From Lagopus muta (taxonomy: Eukaryota > Chordata > Aves > Galliformes > Phasianidae), in contig NC_064439.1 of NCBI RefSeq assembly GCF_023343835.1, positions 41,471,508-41,535,507 on the forward strand: a DNA stretch of 64,000 nucleotides, in the 5' to 3' direction. Positions 1 through 10,361 of this stretch are shown here, in pieces. The translations under genes and the position numbers were made by a program. The notes beneath the pieces were generated by a model. The model was not told the origin of the DNA, did not search any database, and saw only the letters and a program-made list of their open reading frames with translations. Numbering within the stretch: the stretch's first letter is position 1; each line of letters starts with the position of its first letter.

Positions 1-411
1 TGCTGCATCTACCTAAACTATAGCTAGATGCACAGGAGATTCTGATTTTTTGTCCATTGAGATCTGAATTTCATTTATTAAGATGTGAGTTTCAGAGACA
101 GAGAGTAATGACGTTCATTTGCATGCAATCTAGATTGAGTGCAAACATCTTTTCTCTACTTTTTTTTCCTCATGGCTAAAGAAAATTAGTATTAATGAGA
201 CTATGTTCCTGTAGTGAACATTTCACATTGCATATAAGAAAATAATAAAGCTGAAATTCCAGTACTGCCACTTTACTCCATTTTTCTCCTTTCTTTCCAT
301 CTTCCCTTTACAAATGAAACATTTTATGAAACTTTTTATAATTTTTGGTTTGTAGGAATAGATGCACAGAGCACTTCTTGAGGCTCTCACACTATTCTGT
401 TATTTCTACAG

Positions 412-498
412 TTCGGCATACAGCAACAGTATGAGCTTGGACAGTTCATGCGGAGAAGATATTCCTATTTCCTGAGCGTTGTTTACAAACGGTCTGAG
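412..498 (+). CDS. Copy 1 exon 3
   Basis: The acceptor is ctacag at 406-411. The exon has 29 codons, including [15 protein letters not shown], matching copy 2 exon 3 in length and phase (0/0). The donor is GAG|GCAAGT, a GC donor with otherwise perfect consensus. The N-glycosylation sequon present in copy 2 (FLNSTY) is absent here (FLSVVY). Confidence 0.92.
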
Positions 499-3400
499 GC
501 AAGTACTGGATCTGGAAGGGAGGATGTTTCTAAAGATGTTGATAGAGCTTCTTGGATCTGTGAGAATCTGAACTTGGTACATTTGGAGGTAACCTACTGA
601 ACTGAGTATCCAAAACTGAGTATTCAAAGTATCCCTGAAGATGTGGCTCAATTTTGAGTGAGCCTGATGGTAAGCCGAAAACTGTGCACAAGGTTTTTAA
701 GGCTGTATATGAGGCTCAGATATCTCACTGTTGTATGACAGAGTATCTGTCATCTGTGCTGGAGATTTCAAACTACACTTTTCCATTTACCGTGCAGGCA
801 GAGCTTAGTTTTCATTTCCACTTGCTCAGTGCATCCATGATGTCCTAATTTGTTTGATCAAATGAAGGTAGCCTTATGTTTTTCAGTAGGACTCCTAAGG
901 AAGCAGCTGCCACTCTCCTGTCCATCCAGGTTTTATTCCAAGGCTCTGTTTCAGCTTCTTTCTTTCTCCCTTCTTTCTTTCTTTACCTCACTCTGTTTTA
1001 ATTTACTGTGCCAATTTACTCAGCACAGTACTAGATCCCTTCTTTTCTATCAAGAGAAGAGACTTAACAGGAGAGATTACCTTAAATAAATAAATAAATA
1101 AAATTCCTTTCTTCCTTCAGATTTATGTTCAGAGCACTGACTGTGATCAAACGCTTATGAGTGCTCAGGCAACTCTTGCTGGGCTGTATCCACCAACACA
1201 GGGACACATTTGGAACCCCAGAATCCTTTGGCAGCCGATTCCAGTTCACACAGTGCCATTGTCACATGATAATGTGAGTATAAACTACAAGCATTTGTTT
1301 TCCCTTGATCATTAGTAAAATATCTAGTAAAATATATAGTAAAATAGAGCATGTGAGATGTAGGAGCCTGAAAAAGGGCACAGCAACAACAATGAAAGCT
1401 ATATTAATTACAGGCATCAGGCAGAAAGGAATAATATGCTGAGTAGAAATACTGTCAGGAGTTTCCATGGGAACGGACTCAGATGGACTGAGTAGAGTTC
1501 CCCATTTCTGGAAAATCTGTGTTAAAAAGCTAAGAAAGATAAGGTGCATACACTGTGAGTCCCATTGTGGAAGAGGTTTACACGTATTTGTGGTAGATTT
1601 TGTGCGCTTAGAGATGTAGTTACAATCTGTGACAGAATTTGGTTGAACAGGGACATGGAGCATTGGTTCTCACCTCAGAGTGATGAGAGCTTGAATATGG
1701 AAGATACGAGACGTATGTCTTCCTGTGCATGAATGCAGATTGGTGTACAGTCAGGAGATGCTCTGACACCACTGCAGATGGTAGTACTCCAGCAAACAGT
1801 CAGCATCACCTGGTCGGCATCAACACCACTGTCACACTCAGCAAACAGGTACTGCAGCTCACTCATGCCTAGGGGATCAAACAAACAAACAAATCATAGT
1901 CATAAATGCAAGTTTCCTACTTTTTTTACGACTTGTCTTTTGACTGTATTAATTTTTGCTGCATATACATGTAAGATTGAGACCATATATATCCTTCTAC
2001 CCACTTCTACCCAAGTGTCCATCATTTATTCATTGGTAAAACTATGCCTGTTCATGGACTACAGTTATAATTCAGAAATTCTTTCTTACCATCTGGAAGA
2101 GATAGATTATGTTTCTAAAAAGACTGAGGAACTGCTCTGAAGCTTTCTCAGTTAATTATCCCTTTAGGACTCCCAAGTTCTTTTTAAAAGCTCTTTTAAC
2201 TACCCGGTTATATAAATGGAGATTCCGTTCTGGAAAAAGGACAAAGAGCATGTTAGAAAGAAGAAAAAAAAACCCACTAAGGATATCTCATTGTCAAAGG
2301 AAAGATGAGTTATAGAAATTTAGCCAGTTTCATTGATTTAGCTGAAGTAAATGGAACTGTGTTAAGTCTACTGAATACAGCTGAGTATGCACAAAGACTT
2401 GCTCCTGTCCACCTGCTGCATGGTAATTCATAGTAGAAAGGTGACAGTATGTTTAAAGAAAGATTGAACACAGTGAATGAAATCATCTCTGGGGAAGCCA
2501 AGCACAAAGCAGTACACGAGGGCTTGTGTTATTCTTCCGTCAAGTGACAAATTCAGTCTTCTGTGAATGACTCCTTTAACTTTGATCTGCTGAACCTACT
2601 ACTCCTCTTAACAGGTAAAGATTATTTTCTAAGTAGTCATCAATATGACTCTTATGGTCCTTAGATGAATATCCAAGAAAAGAACACTCCCAAATAATTT
2701 TGCAGCTTATTTTAATTAGTGCAGCCATTCAGGACAACAGTCTTACAAGGCTATGTTGAACAAGAACAAGAGGAATCTTGCCTAACTAATATTTTGCAAT
2801 TTCATTTTCAGTTGCTATATGTACCTTTCTCACACTGCCCAAAATACAATGAGCTTCTGAGAGAAACTTTTGCAACAAGAGATTTCCAGAAGCAGCTCAA
2901 GCAGTACAGGGTAAAGTATTTTAATTTCTGAAATCTTCAATTTAAAATGTACTACTTTTGGCAACATTATCTAACAAGTATGTTTAAAAATGGCAATCAG
3001 AATGCTCCTTCCAGATATGTAATCTTCAAAGTGGGTGTATACGACATATCCAAACTACAATTACAATATTATGAGCCACCTAGATTGAACCATCCCCACC
3101 AAATGAAAACTGCAAGTCATAGAAAAGATAAATGATTGACTACCTTCAAAAAGAAAACATTACATCTATCTTCCTTCTAGTAGAACACAGAAAACAAAAA
3201 CTCAGATCAGATCAGTGCCTCACTTCAGTAATTATCTCTATACATTTTCATGTTAGCAACTGCTCAGGTGTTTCTGACTGTATAACTCCTTGCTAGTTCA
3301 GATACAACCACAGAATTCTCTCTGCTCAGTTACACAGTTTTTTTTATAATAGTCCCAATGTTTTCCTCATTACCTTCTCATGCCTCACACCTAATGGCTT

Positions 3401-6400
3401 CATTCAGATACATTCCTGCATCTGTAATATATCCCTTCATTTCTTTCACCGACATCAAATTACTTGCCATGAGTATGTAATCACTCTCATACTCTACTGC
3501 AAATTTCTTCTTTGTGGGTTTAATCAAAATGGCATTATCATACTCACCTGTTCTCCTATAATCTTTAACCACCTAAACAGCCATCTACCTCTGCATCTAG
3601 GTGTTAGAATCATGTGAATCATAATTCCCTGTTTTAGACCTCTCTGCTACTCATTACCAATGTTGGAATAACTCTGTTTATCACACTTCTATTGAATATT
3701 TCTTGGATTCTGCAAGACTTCTTCATATATCTGGATCCATTCTACCCACTTTTGAACATTCCCACCAAGCATAAACTATTTCTGTACTTTAAACTTAGAC
3801 TCAGATTACCATCCTTATTTTAGATGAATAGGCTGTATTCTCTTTTCAGCCTAAAAGAAAACTTTTATTCCTTTTCTTCCCTAATAAAAACTAGGGGTAT
3901 AAATTAGCATATTTAAGTTTTCCTGATTTATGTATCCTCTGTCATTGATCGATACCATAATCTCTCCAGCATTACCATGTGATCCTATGTCTAGATCACT
4001 CAGATCAGTAGGTGTCTTTAGCACTAAAATAGTAGATGGGATTGTAATTAAGACAGGTCCCAAGGTAGGAATGAAGAAACCATGCGTTTGACAACTCAAG
4101 AAGCAACATGAAACATATATATCCCTGTACCTGAGATGTAGAAGTGGGAGGGAGGCCATAGCTAAAAAACAGGATGACAGCCAGGTTTCACAAGCTCTTA
4201 ATAAATTTTTGTGCAAGAATTGATTTTGTGTCTGCCAGATGATTATGAAAACATGTGGAGCGTGCAGGATGAAAAAGGATCCACCAGAACAGGTAGTAAC
4301 TGCCTGCCGTGAGTCCCACCAAACAACAGTACAGTGCTTACGCACCAAATGCAAAGACTGTGTTGTTTCTAAAAATTACTGTGTATTATGGAAGTGTGTA
4401 AAAACAATGTAGAAAGTGTGCAACAAGTTTCCTTTTTTGTATTCCAGTCTTTTCTCAAGTTTTTAGCCTCTCACACTGGATACCCACTGAAGAAATTGAA
4501 CAGCGAAAGAATTTTGAGGATCTCTGACACTTTACAATATGAGGTAAATAACACAAAGAAAATTTCCAAGGTCCAATATAAACACTTACACATTATCAAA
4601 ACCAGTCTTAGCTTTTATTTCTATGGTTTGAAAAAACTCAGAATAAGGTAACTCTGTATTTCCAATTCTTTTGAGGATTATTTTCAGCTCCTTCCTCAGA
4701 ACACTTATCTTACATCAAATTCACAGCTCAATATCCAGCTGTGACTGTGTGAGGATGCTGTTGGTCATCCACCACCGTAACAAACACGAACCAATGGCCT
4801 ACAAATGCAACACCTCATTAGTGATTGCACATGCACGCTTAAGCAAAAGCATACTTTTGGGTAAAATTGTCTTGTTACTCCTCCAAACCCCATCACAAAG
4901 ATGCATGGGCGTAAAACTTGTTTTTGGCAAAGACAACACAAACATGCCTCCACAAAGATTTTATGCAATTTGTATGATAAGGCCCAAGCTGCATGTAGGC
5001 CATAATGGTCATTTTCAGGAATTAAGTAGCCACTGAAATGACACAAAAGATTATTTGTGCAAACCTTGGGAGCCTTGTTCAAGCAAATGGACCATGCACA
5101 TCACAAAGAAGCACAGCTTTTACAACAAAAGGGGTGTTCTGGTACCCAACTGTCACAGGTATATGGGTCTCACAGAATAGTATCTCTGACAGGGATGTGA
5201 AAAAAACCTTGAATGCTCTTAATTTAGCAACCAGCCCCACTTTGTGCCACTTCCATCTTGAGTTATGCCAGCTGAAGCAAGTAAAAATTGCAGGTAGTCT
5301 TGTATTAAAAATATCTTTGATAGTGTTGCAGGCAGAGCTTGCTATGAACTGCTTTACAGCATAATTACTTTAAAATTCAAATATTAATAATAAATTGGTC
5401 ATCAACAGTAGGATAGCTTCTGGGAAACTGAAGCAGTTTTAAGATGTGTTCCACAGCCAACACATGCTACTTGGGTGTGATGCTAATGAGTTTGCCTTCT
5501 GTCCTGCAGTTTCTGGAGGTCCAACTCTGATCAGTGAAGTTGACTGCATTGCTAGCCAGGGCCTGAGTTAAATGAATGCATTTTGAGCACTGTAATTTCA
5601 ATGAGGTCACCTCTTCATATTGCCCAAATTCAGGACAGTTCAGGACCACAGCATTTAATGTCAATTGTTATATCCATACTGAGAAACCCACGCCACCACA
5701 GCAATGTGAAGAATTGGCAGATCCCATCAGGGAGCTTCCTGACTGCTGGAAGGCAAAACCAGTTAGTTGGGTTATTACTTCTAGTGTTAGATTGATTGAG
5801 CCTTGGGCTTTCATATTACTCAGTGAAGACTACTGAGATACAAATTAAGACATCTGCCACAAAAGTCACTTTTGCCCTCTCAAGTGTATAAAGACAGCTT
5901 TTTCACTTTTTTTTTTTTTTTAACAAAATTAATGAAACTTCAGTAGCATACATCTCTGTATTTGTTATTATTGGCTAAGTGTCATCTGACTTGTAGACTG
6001 AGGTGCTTGCTTGCCAGCAGCATTGTCTTAAATAGCATGGAAGCAGGCAATTTTTTTTTCTCAAGGCACAGATCACATTTGTTAAAAGAAAAAGTGACCT
6101 AAGCCGATTTAACCTAACACTTTTCACTTATCTAAATAAATCGTAAGTTAAGTAGTTGGCTCCACCTGGTGAGCTCAGCCCTCTGACTCACATTCACAAG
6201 AAATAAAGGAAAAATGCCAACTTTAAGCTGGAATTCAGAGCAGTAGAAACCAGGAGTGCTGGCACACATTTCCTTACAATTGCCACCATTAATTTCTCTT
6301 GGGTTGTTTCCCAAAACAAAAAATGAATCCATTATATTCTAGCTAGAGGATTGCATCAGCAGCCAGCACAGCTGGAATAAGTAGGTATACTAAACTCCAT

Positions 6401-9400
6401 AGACATACATCATTCTCCACTACATCCAAATTACAGCTATATATGTTCTTACTTAATTGATGGATCTTGGTCCAAAGGTGCCAAGTCTTAAATCTTGATA
6501 TCCCTATGGCATACTGAAACAGTAAAGATTTTGGGATATATTCCAGTAGATGGTTGAAGAAGAGTCACGGGGTAAAATTTTTGCAACCTACAACTACATT
6601 AGCAATTGGCATAAATAGTGCCATTTGCTTTTTATGTAATAGTTTTCAGTATTATATTTCCTCCTTTTGTTGAACACTGCCCTTCAGATTTGTTTTAAGC
6701 AGCGGGATGTCAGAAATAAGAATTCTCAGCTGTCTAAATGCAAAATACTGAAAAACATTTGAGAAAAAACATTCAGAATCTGTTCCAATATGCATTTTGT
6801 ACCAAAATAATAATAATTAACAAAAAGTTAGCAGTGGGAACCAACAAGAAAATCATCATGTTTTCTTTCTTCACTGTAGGATATTAACAATTACACTTTA
6901 CCTGCTTGGGCTACTCATGGTGTCAGGACCAAGCTGATAAAGCTCTCAGAGTTGTTATTGCAGGCGGAATTTGGGTTCCACAAACAAATACAGAAATCAC
7001 GTTTGCAGGGAGGTAAGCAAAATTCTAACCCCATTTAAAATCAATAGTACAATGGGAAAGAAGAAAACATGTAATAAACATGGCTATAAAAGATGCTATG
7101 ATGCAGATATTCACAATTGGTACTAAAGGATTTTGATTAATGAGAAGAGAGGTGGTAAGGATGTGAATCACAAACATCCTAATTCAAGATTAAACTGAAG
7201 CAATCACTCTGGTTATACTGTATAAGAAACTCAAAGTAATATACAGATTCTGCTGAACTGAATCAACTCTGAATTTAACATAAGCCAGCATGCTTTACTT
7301 TCAAAATATTATCTGTAATAATCTCTAGAATGGTAACTTTGCTTCCTAAGTCTTCCTTTTCCATTACTGGGTATACTAAAATGAGAGTATTCTGGGCTTT
7401 ATTATTCTGTTCAGAAATAGTTGCTGAAATTTTAAGATAGTTAAAACTTTTTAATCACTTACTTGTTTTCCGTTCATCCACTGTCAACCTTTTGGCCTCA
7501 TTTTTGCTTTATATTGCCACTCTACAATCAGGTTCTGTGAGCTACAGGGACAACTCACATATAAGCAAGGATTAATTTGTTTGCCTTTTTGAAGCTCCAA
7601 CATACAAAACTAAGCGTGAAATTAAAATCTCTCCTCTTGCTTTACTACCAATTGCTATTAGAAAGTATGCCAATAGACAAAGATAATAGGTATGTTTCAT
7701 TCTGCTAGCATATATACTTCTCTTTTGTAGAATTTTGACTCCTGGAAGATTCCAATTTTATGCTAATGTAATTGCTGTAGAAGCTATTAGGGGTCCCAGA
7801 AACATTTTACATAGATTCAGATTCACTGCTCAGATAAAAGATAACACCAGGGCATTCTGCACAAATTCTCTAAACTGAATAGCTGATGCAGTTAAAGAAA
7901 GATTAAGTTCAAATATTACAAAATGATACAAACATCAACACAAGCATCTCAGTCATTGTTGGTGCTTATTTATTTTCTTTCAGGTCTTCTTTTAAAAACT
8001 ATCCTAAAGCATATGTCAGATGCTAGAAAGCCTTCACACCATCAAAAAATGATTATATATTCTGCGGTGAGTCCTTTTTTTTTTTTTAAGTTCTCTTTCT
8101 GCAGTTATTAAATGCAAAGAAAGCCATGCTGCTTCATTTCCTGCATGAAATACAGATACAAGCACTTTTATTTGGTTAACCTTAGATACCACTGGGTTGT
8201 TTTCACTCTGTAATGAAAGGAGACTATTTTGCAACCTCCATTTTCCACCTGATGGCATAGCTTATTTTAGAACCTTATTGTTTTGAGTCAGCAGAGAAGT
8301 GAAAAAAACAAAGATAATACAGAAACATACCTCCTGCTTCCTGTGTCTTTTTCAGACATAAGAGTGGGGGAAAAAAAAAAAAAAAAAAAAAGTTAAAGTT
8401 TCTTATTTTTGAAGGTATTCTGAAAGCAGTTACTCAGTGGTGACCTTACGTTATTGTTTAGAATGTGCAGACACTCTCATAGGGAAATGAAATTCTGAGA
8501 CTGCTCTGAGTAAAAAGCTTCTATTCCTAAATTGCAATTTGATCATGAGCTGTATAATATATATATCACCCAAATACCTTTCAGATTTCAAATTCTGTTA
8601 ACTTAACAAGAAAAATCACCAGTTTTTATTAAAAGAAGTTTTCACAACTCCTAACTTCAGTAAGACCTACAGATGCCTAATACTTCGTAATATTGAAATA
8701 TGTATACGTTACACATGCAGCATTTCAGCTGGTACAGCCAGAAGGGGACAGTGCTTGTTAATCACTGCAGAGGGCAAGTATTAATGAAGTCACATAAGTA
8801 ATATTAAGAGTACAGATAATGTACTGGACTTATTATTAAGTAATAGTTATGTGCATTTTCAGTAGCCCTTTAATGGTGGTTTGTTTTTGTTTTTGTTTTT
8901 CTATTTACAGCATGCAACCACTATTGTTGCCTTACAGATGGCACTCCATGTTTTCAATGGGAAACTGCCTCCTTACAGTGCTTGTCATTTCTTTGAACTC
9001 TACGAGGAAAAAAATGGGCAAGTATCTGCAAGCTGTACTGCTAGCATATACTTATTTTGCCTAAAGAAATGTGTTGCTACCCCAGACTAACTAGACTGGA
9101 TTCACAGGGTTCACCACACAGAAAAAGATCATAGATTGATTTTAATTATTATAATTAGACTCAATTTAGCAATTATTGACAGCAGCAGAACCACATCATT
9201 GCAGCCTAAGATCTTTCTCTATTGTTCCATTTCAGTTGAGGGATTTAATCTACCCTCTTTATCTGTTTAGCTCCTCAACTCTCTATCAGTAAGACAGTCT
9301 ACATGCATATTATACTAACCATTTATTGTTTAAGAAGATCTCTTCTGAGTATTAACGATACATATTATTAGCAAGACAAATAAGTTTCACCCCAGAGTAC

Positions 9401-9632
9401 AACCACTACAACGTGGAAGATGTCTGTGGTTTCACACACCTAACTTTATTTTGATAATTCTGTATTTTTAAGCAGGCAATACACCATAGAAATGTACTAT
9501 CGGAATAATACTTTGAGAGATCCCCACCCTCTCACTCTCCCCGGCTGCAGTTTTCGTTGTCCACTAGAGAGATTTACTCACTTGGTCTCCCCAGTCCTCA
9601 TACAACATTGGACAAGAGAATGTAGGATATAG
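412..9632 (+). CDS. ACP3-like histidine acid phosphatase paralogue, copy 1 (partial, exons 3-10; probable pseudophosphatase)
   Basis: Coding exons are 412-498, 1121-1273, 2812-2910, 4448-4543, 6880-7012, 7984-8066, 8911-9017 and 9476-9632. They give 304 in-frame residues; exons 1-2, which carry the RHGxRxP motif, are upstream of the window. Family landmarks include [33 protein letters not shown] and [11 protein letters not shown]. Histidine acid phosphatases hydrolyse phosphomonoesters through a phosphohistidine. Here Arg79 (human mature PAP numbering) is Gln, at codon 1148-1150, and the proton-donor Asp258 is Ala, at 8914-8916, while the adjacent His257 is kept. The Cys183 equivalent is Tyr, leaving the Cys281 partner unpaired; the other cysteines are retained. 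Glycosylation sites NYT and NNT remain, but the exon 3 site is gone. The frame ends at TAG 9630-9632 without a membrane anchor, so the product should be soluble and secreted. The frame is open throughout, which argues against simple decay. The ACP3-type family is certain; loss of activity is inferred. Confidence 0.9.
1121..1273 (+). CDS. Copy 1 exon 4
   Basis: The exon is 153 bp in phase 0, with acceptor cttcag and donor AAT|GTGAGT. It encodes [13 protein letters not shown] and [17 protein letters not shown]. By my count 32 of its 51 residues match copy 2 exon 4. The family's DRT arginine is Gln here. A (TAAA)n run (1083-1102) lies directly upstream of the polypyrimidine tract. Confidence 0.95.
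2812..2910 (+). CDS. Copy 1 exon 5
   Basis: The exon has 33 codons (99 bp, as in copy 2), flanked by ttttcag and AGG|GTAAAG. It starts [19 protein letters not shown]. The Cys of SHCP corresponds to Cys129 of human PAP, whose partner Cys340 is kept in exon 10 (REC). Confidence 0.93.
4448..4543 (+). CDS. Copy 1 exon 6
   Basis: The exon is 96 bp (32 codons) in phase 0, flanked by attccag and GAG|GTAAAT. This is the least conserved exon. It starts [14 protein letters not shown] and ends SDTLQYE, where copy 2 ends YDTLYCE, so the conserved cysteine is replaced by Tyr (codon 4538-4540). It is three codons shorter than copy 2 exon 6. Confidence 0.85.
6880..7012 (+). CDS. Copy 1 exon 7
   Basis: The exon is 133 bp with acceptor ctgtag and donor GGGAG|GTAAGC. 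It encodes [12 protein letters not shown] and ends KSRLQGG across the junction, with length and exit phase 1 the same as copy 2. NYT is a conserved N-glycosylation sequon. Confidence 0.93.
7984..8066 (+). CDS. Copy 1 exon 8
   Basis: The exon is 83 bp with acceptor tttcag and donor GCG|GTGAGT. It reads [16 protein letters not shown] and ends MIIYSA, directly before the catalytic histidine encoded at the start of exon 9. Confidence 0.93.
8911..9017 (+). CDS. Copy 1 exon 9 (HA instead of HD)
   Basis: The exon is 107 bp with acceptor tttacag. It starts [18 protein letters not shown], whereas copy 2 has HDTTIGA; the catalytic aspartate codon is GCA. It ends in phase 2 at AATGG|GCAAGT, a GC donor shared with copy 2. 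The Cys of SACHFF corresponds to Cys281. Confidence 0.93.
9476..9632 (+). CDS. Copy 1 terminal coding exon 10
   Basis: The acceptor is taagcag. The frame continues [18 protein letters not shown], then [17 protein letters not shown], and ends WTRECRI-stop at TAG 9630-9632. Fourteen bases further on, at 9646, ATGAG|GTAAGT sits exactly where copy 2 splices to its membrane exon, so that donor outlives the loss of the frame. I recognise no downstream anchor exon between 9646 and 16626. Confidence 0.9.
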
Positions 9633-10355
9633 GACATAAAATGAGGTAAGTTACATGTCTGGGGGACAAAATTAAGGTCAGGATTAGAAACCAAGAGCTC
9701 ATTTGAATCTTTTTCTTAACGATCTGGTCTGAAATGAAAGAAAATCAGATCCAGTAAGACAAAATTTTATCCATGGCCACAACATTTTACTCCATTGATA
9801 TATTTATTTAACTTCACCCAACTTGAAATAGAATCAAAGCTGATTATATGTTAGGATTCTCTTTTTTTTTTCTTGATTCAACTGATCTTAGTGCAGTCAA
9901 AAATACTTTCAGTCCCTGAAGAAACAAATCCAAATGGACTGAATTGTGTTAATTAATTCTACAGTTAGAGTATTTGTCCAAGCTAATTACCATCAGCATG
10001 CATTCTTTTGATTTTAAAAGACATTCAGAGATCAAAACAGATGAATATTGAATAGTATACCGAAGTAGTACCTACCAGAAAGTCAAACATACAGATACAC
10101 ATTGGCAGTACTAATGCATTCCCTAGTGGGTTGGCTGTATCTCCATATCACGTTTTCTAACTTTCCTTTTTGAGTACTGATGATGGGGCAAACCCAAATG
10201 TTTAGCCTACAAGTTTAACACAAAAGTTGAGCATTGTTTCAGTTCTCAAATTTTACTTCACTAAAAGTTAAATGGCTTTTACACCAAGTCCAGCACCACC
10301 ACTCACAACTGCTTTCACTGGTAATCCTCAACGCTGAAAATGCATATGGACTAAA

Positions 10356-10361
10356 AATAAA
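10356..10361 (+). promoter_or_regulatory. Candidate polyadenylation signal for copy 1
   Basis: This is the first canonical AATAAA I find after the copy 1 stop codon, about 720 bases downstream, in an A-rich stretch. It is positional evidence only. Confidence 0.35.

Noticed and set aside
1-411. Search for copy 1 exon 2 (RHGxRxP) in the window
   Set aside because: No such motif occurs before exon 3 at 412, so exons 1-2 must lie upstream of the window.
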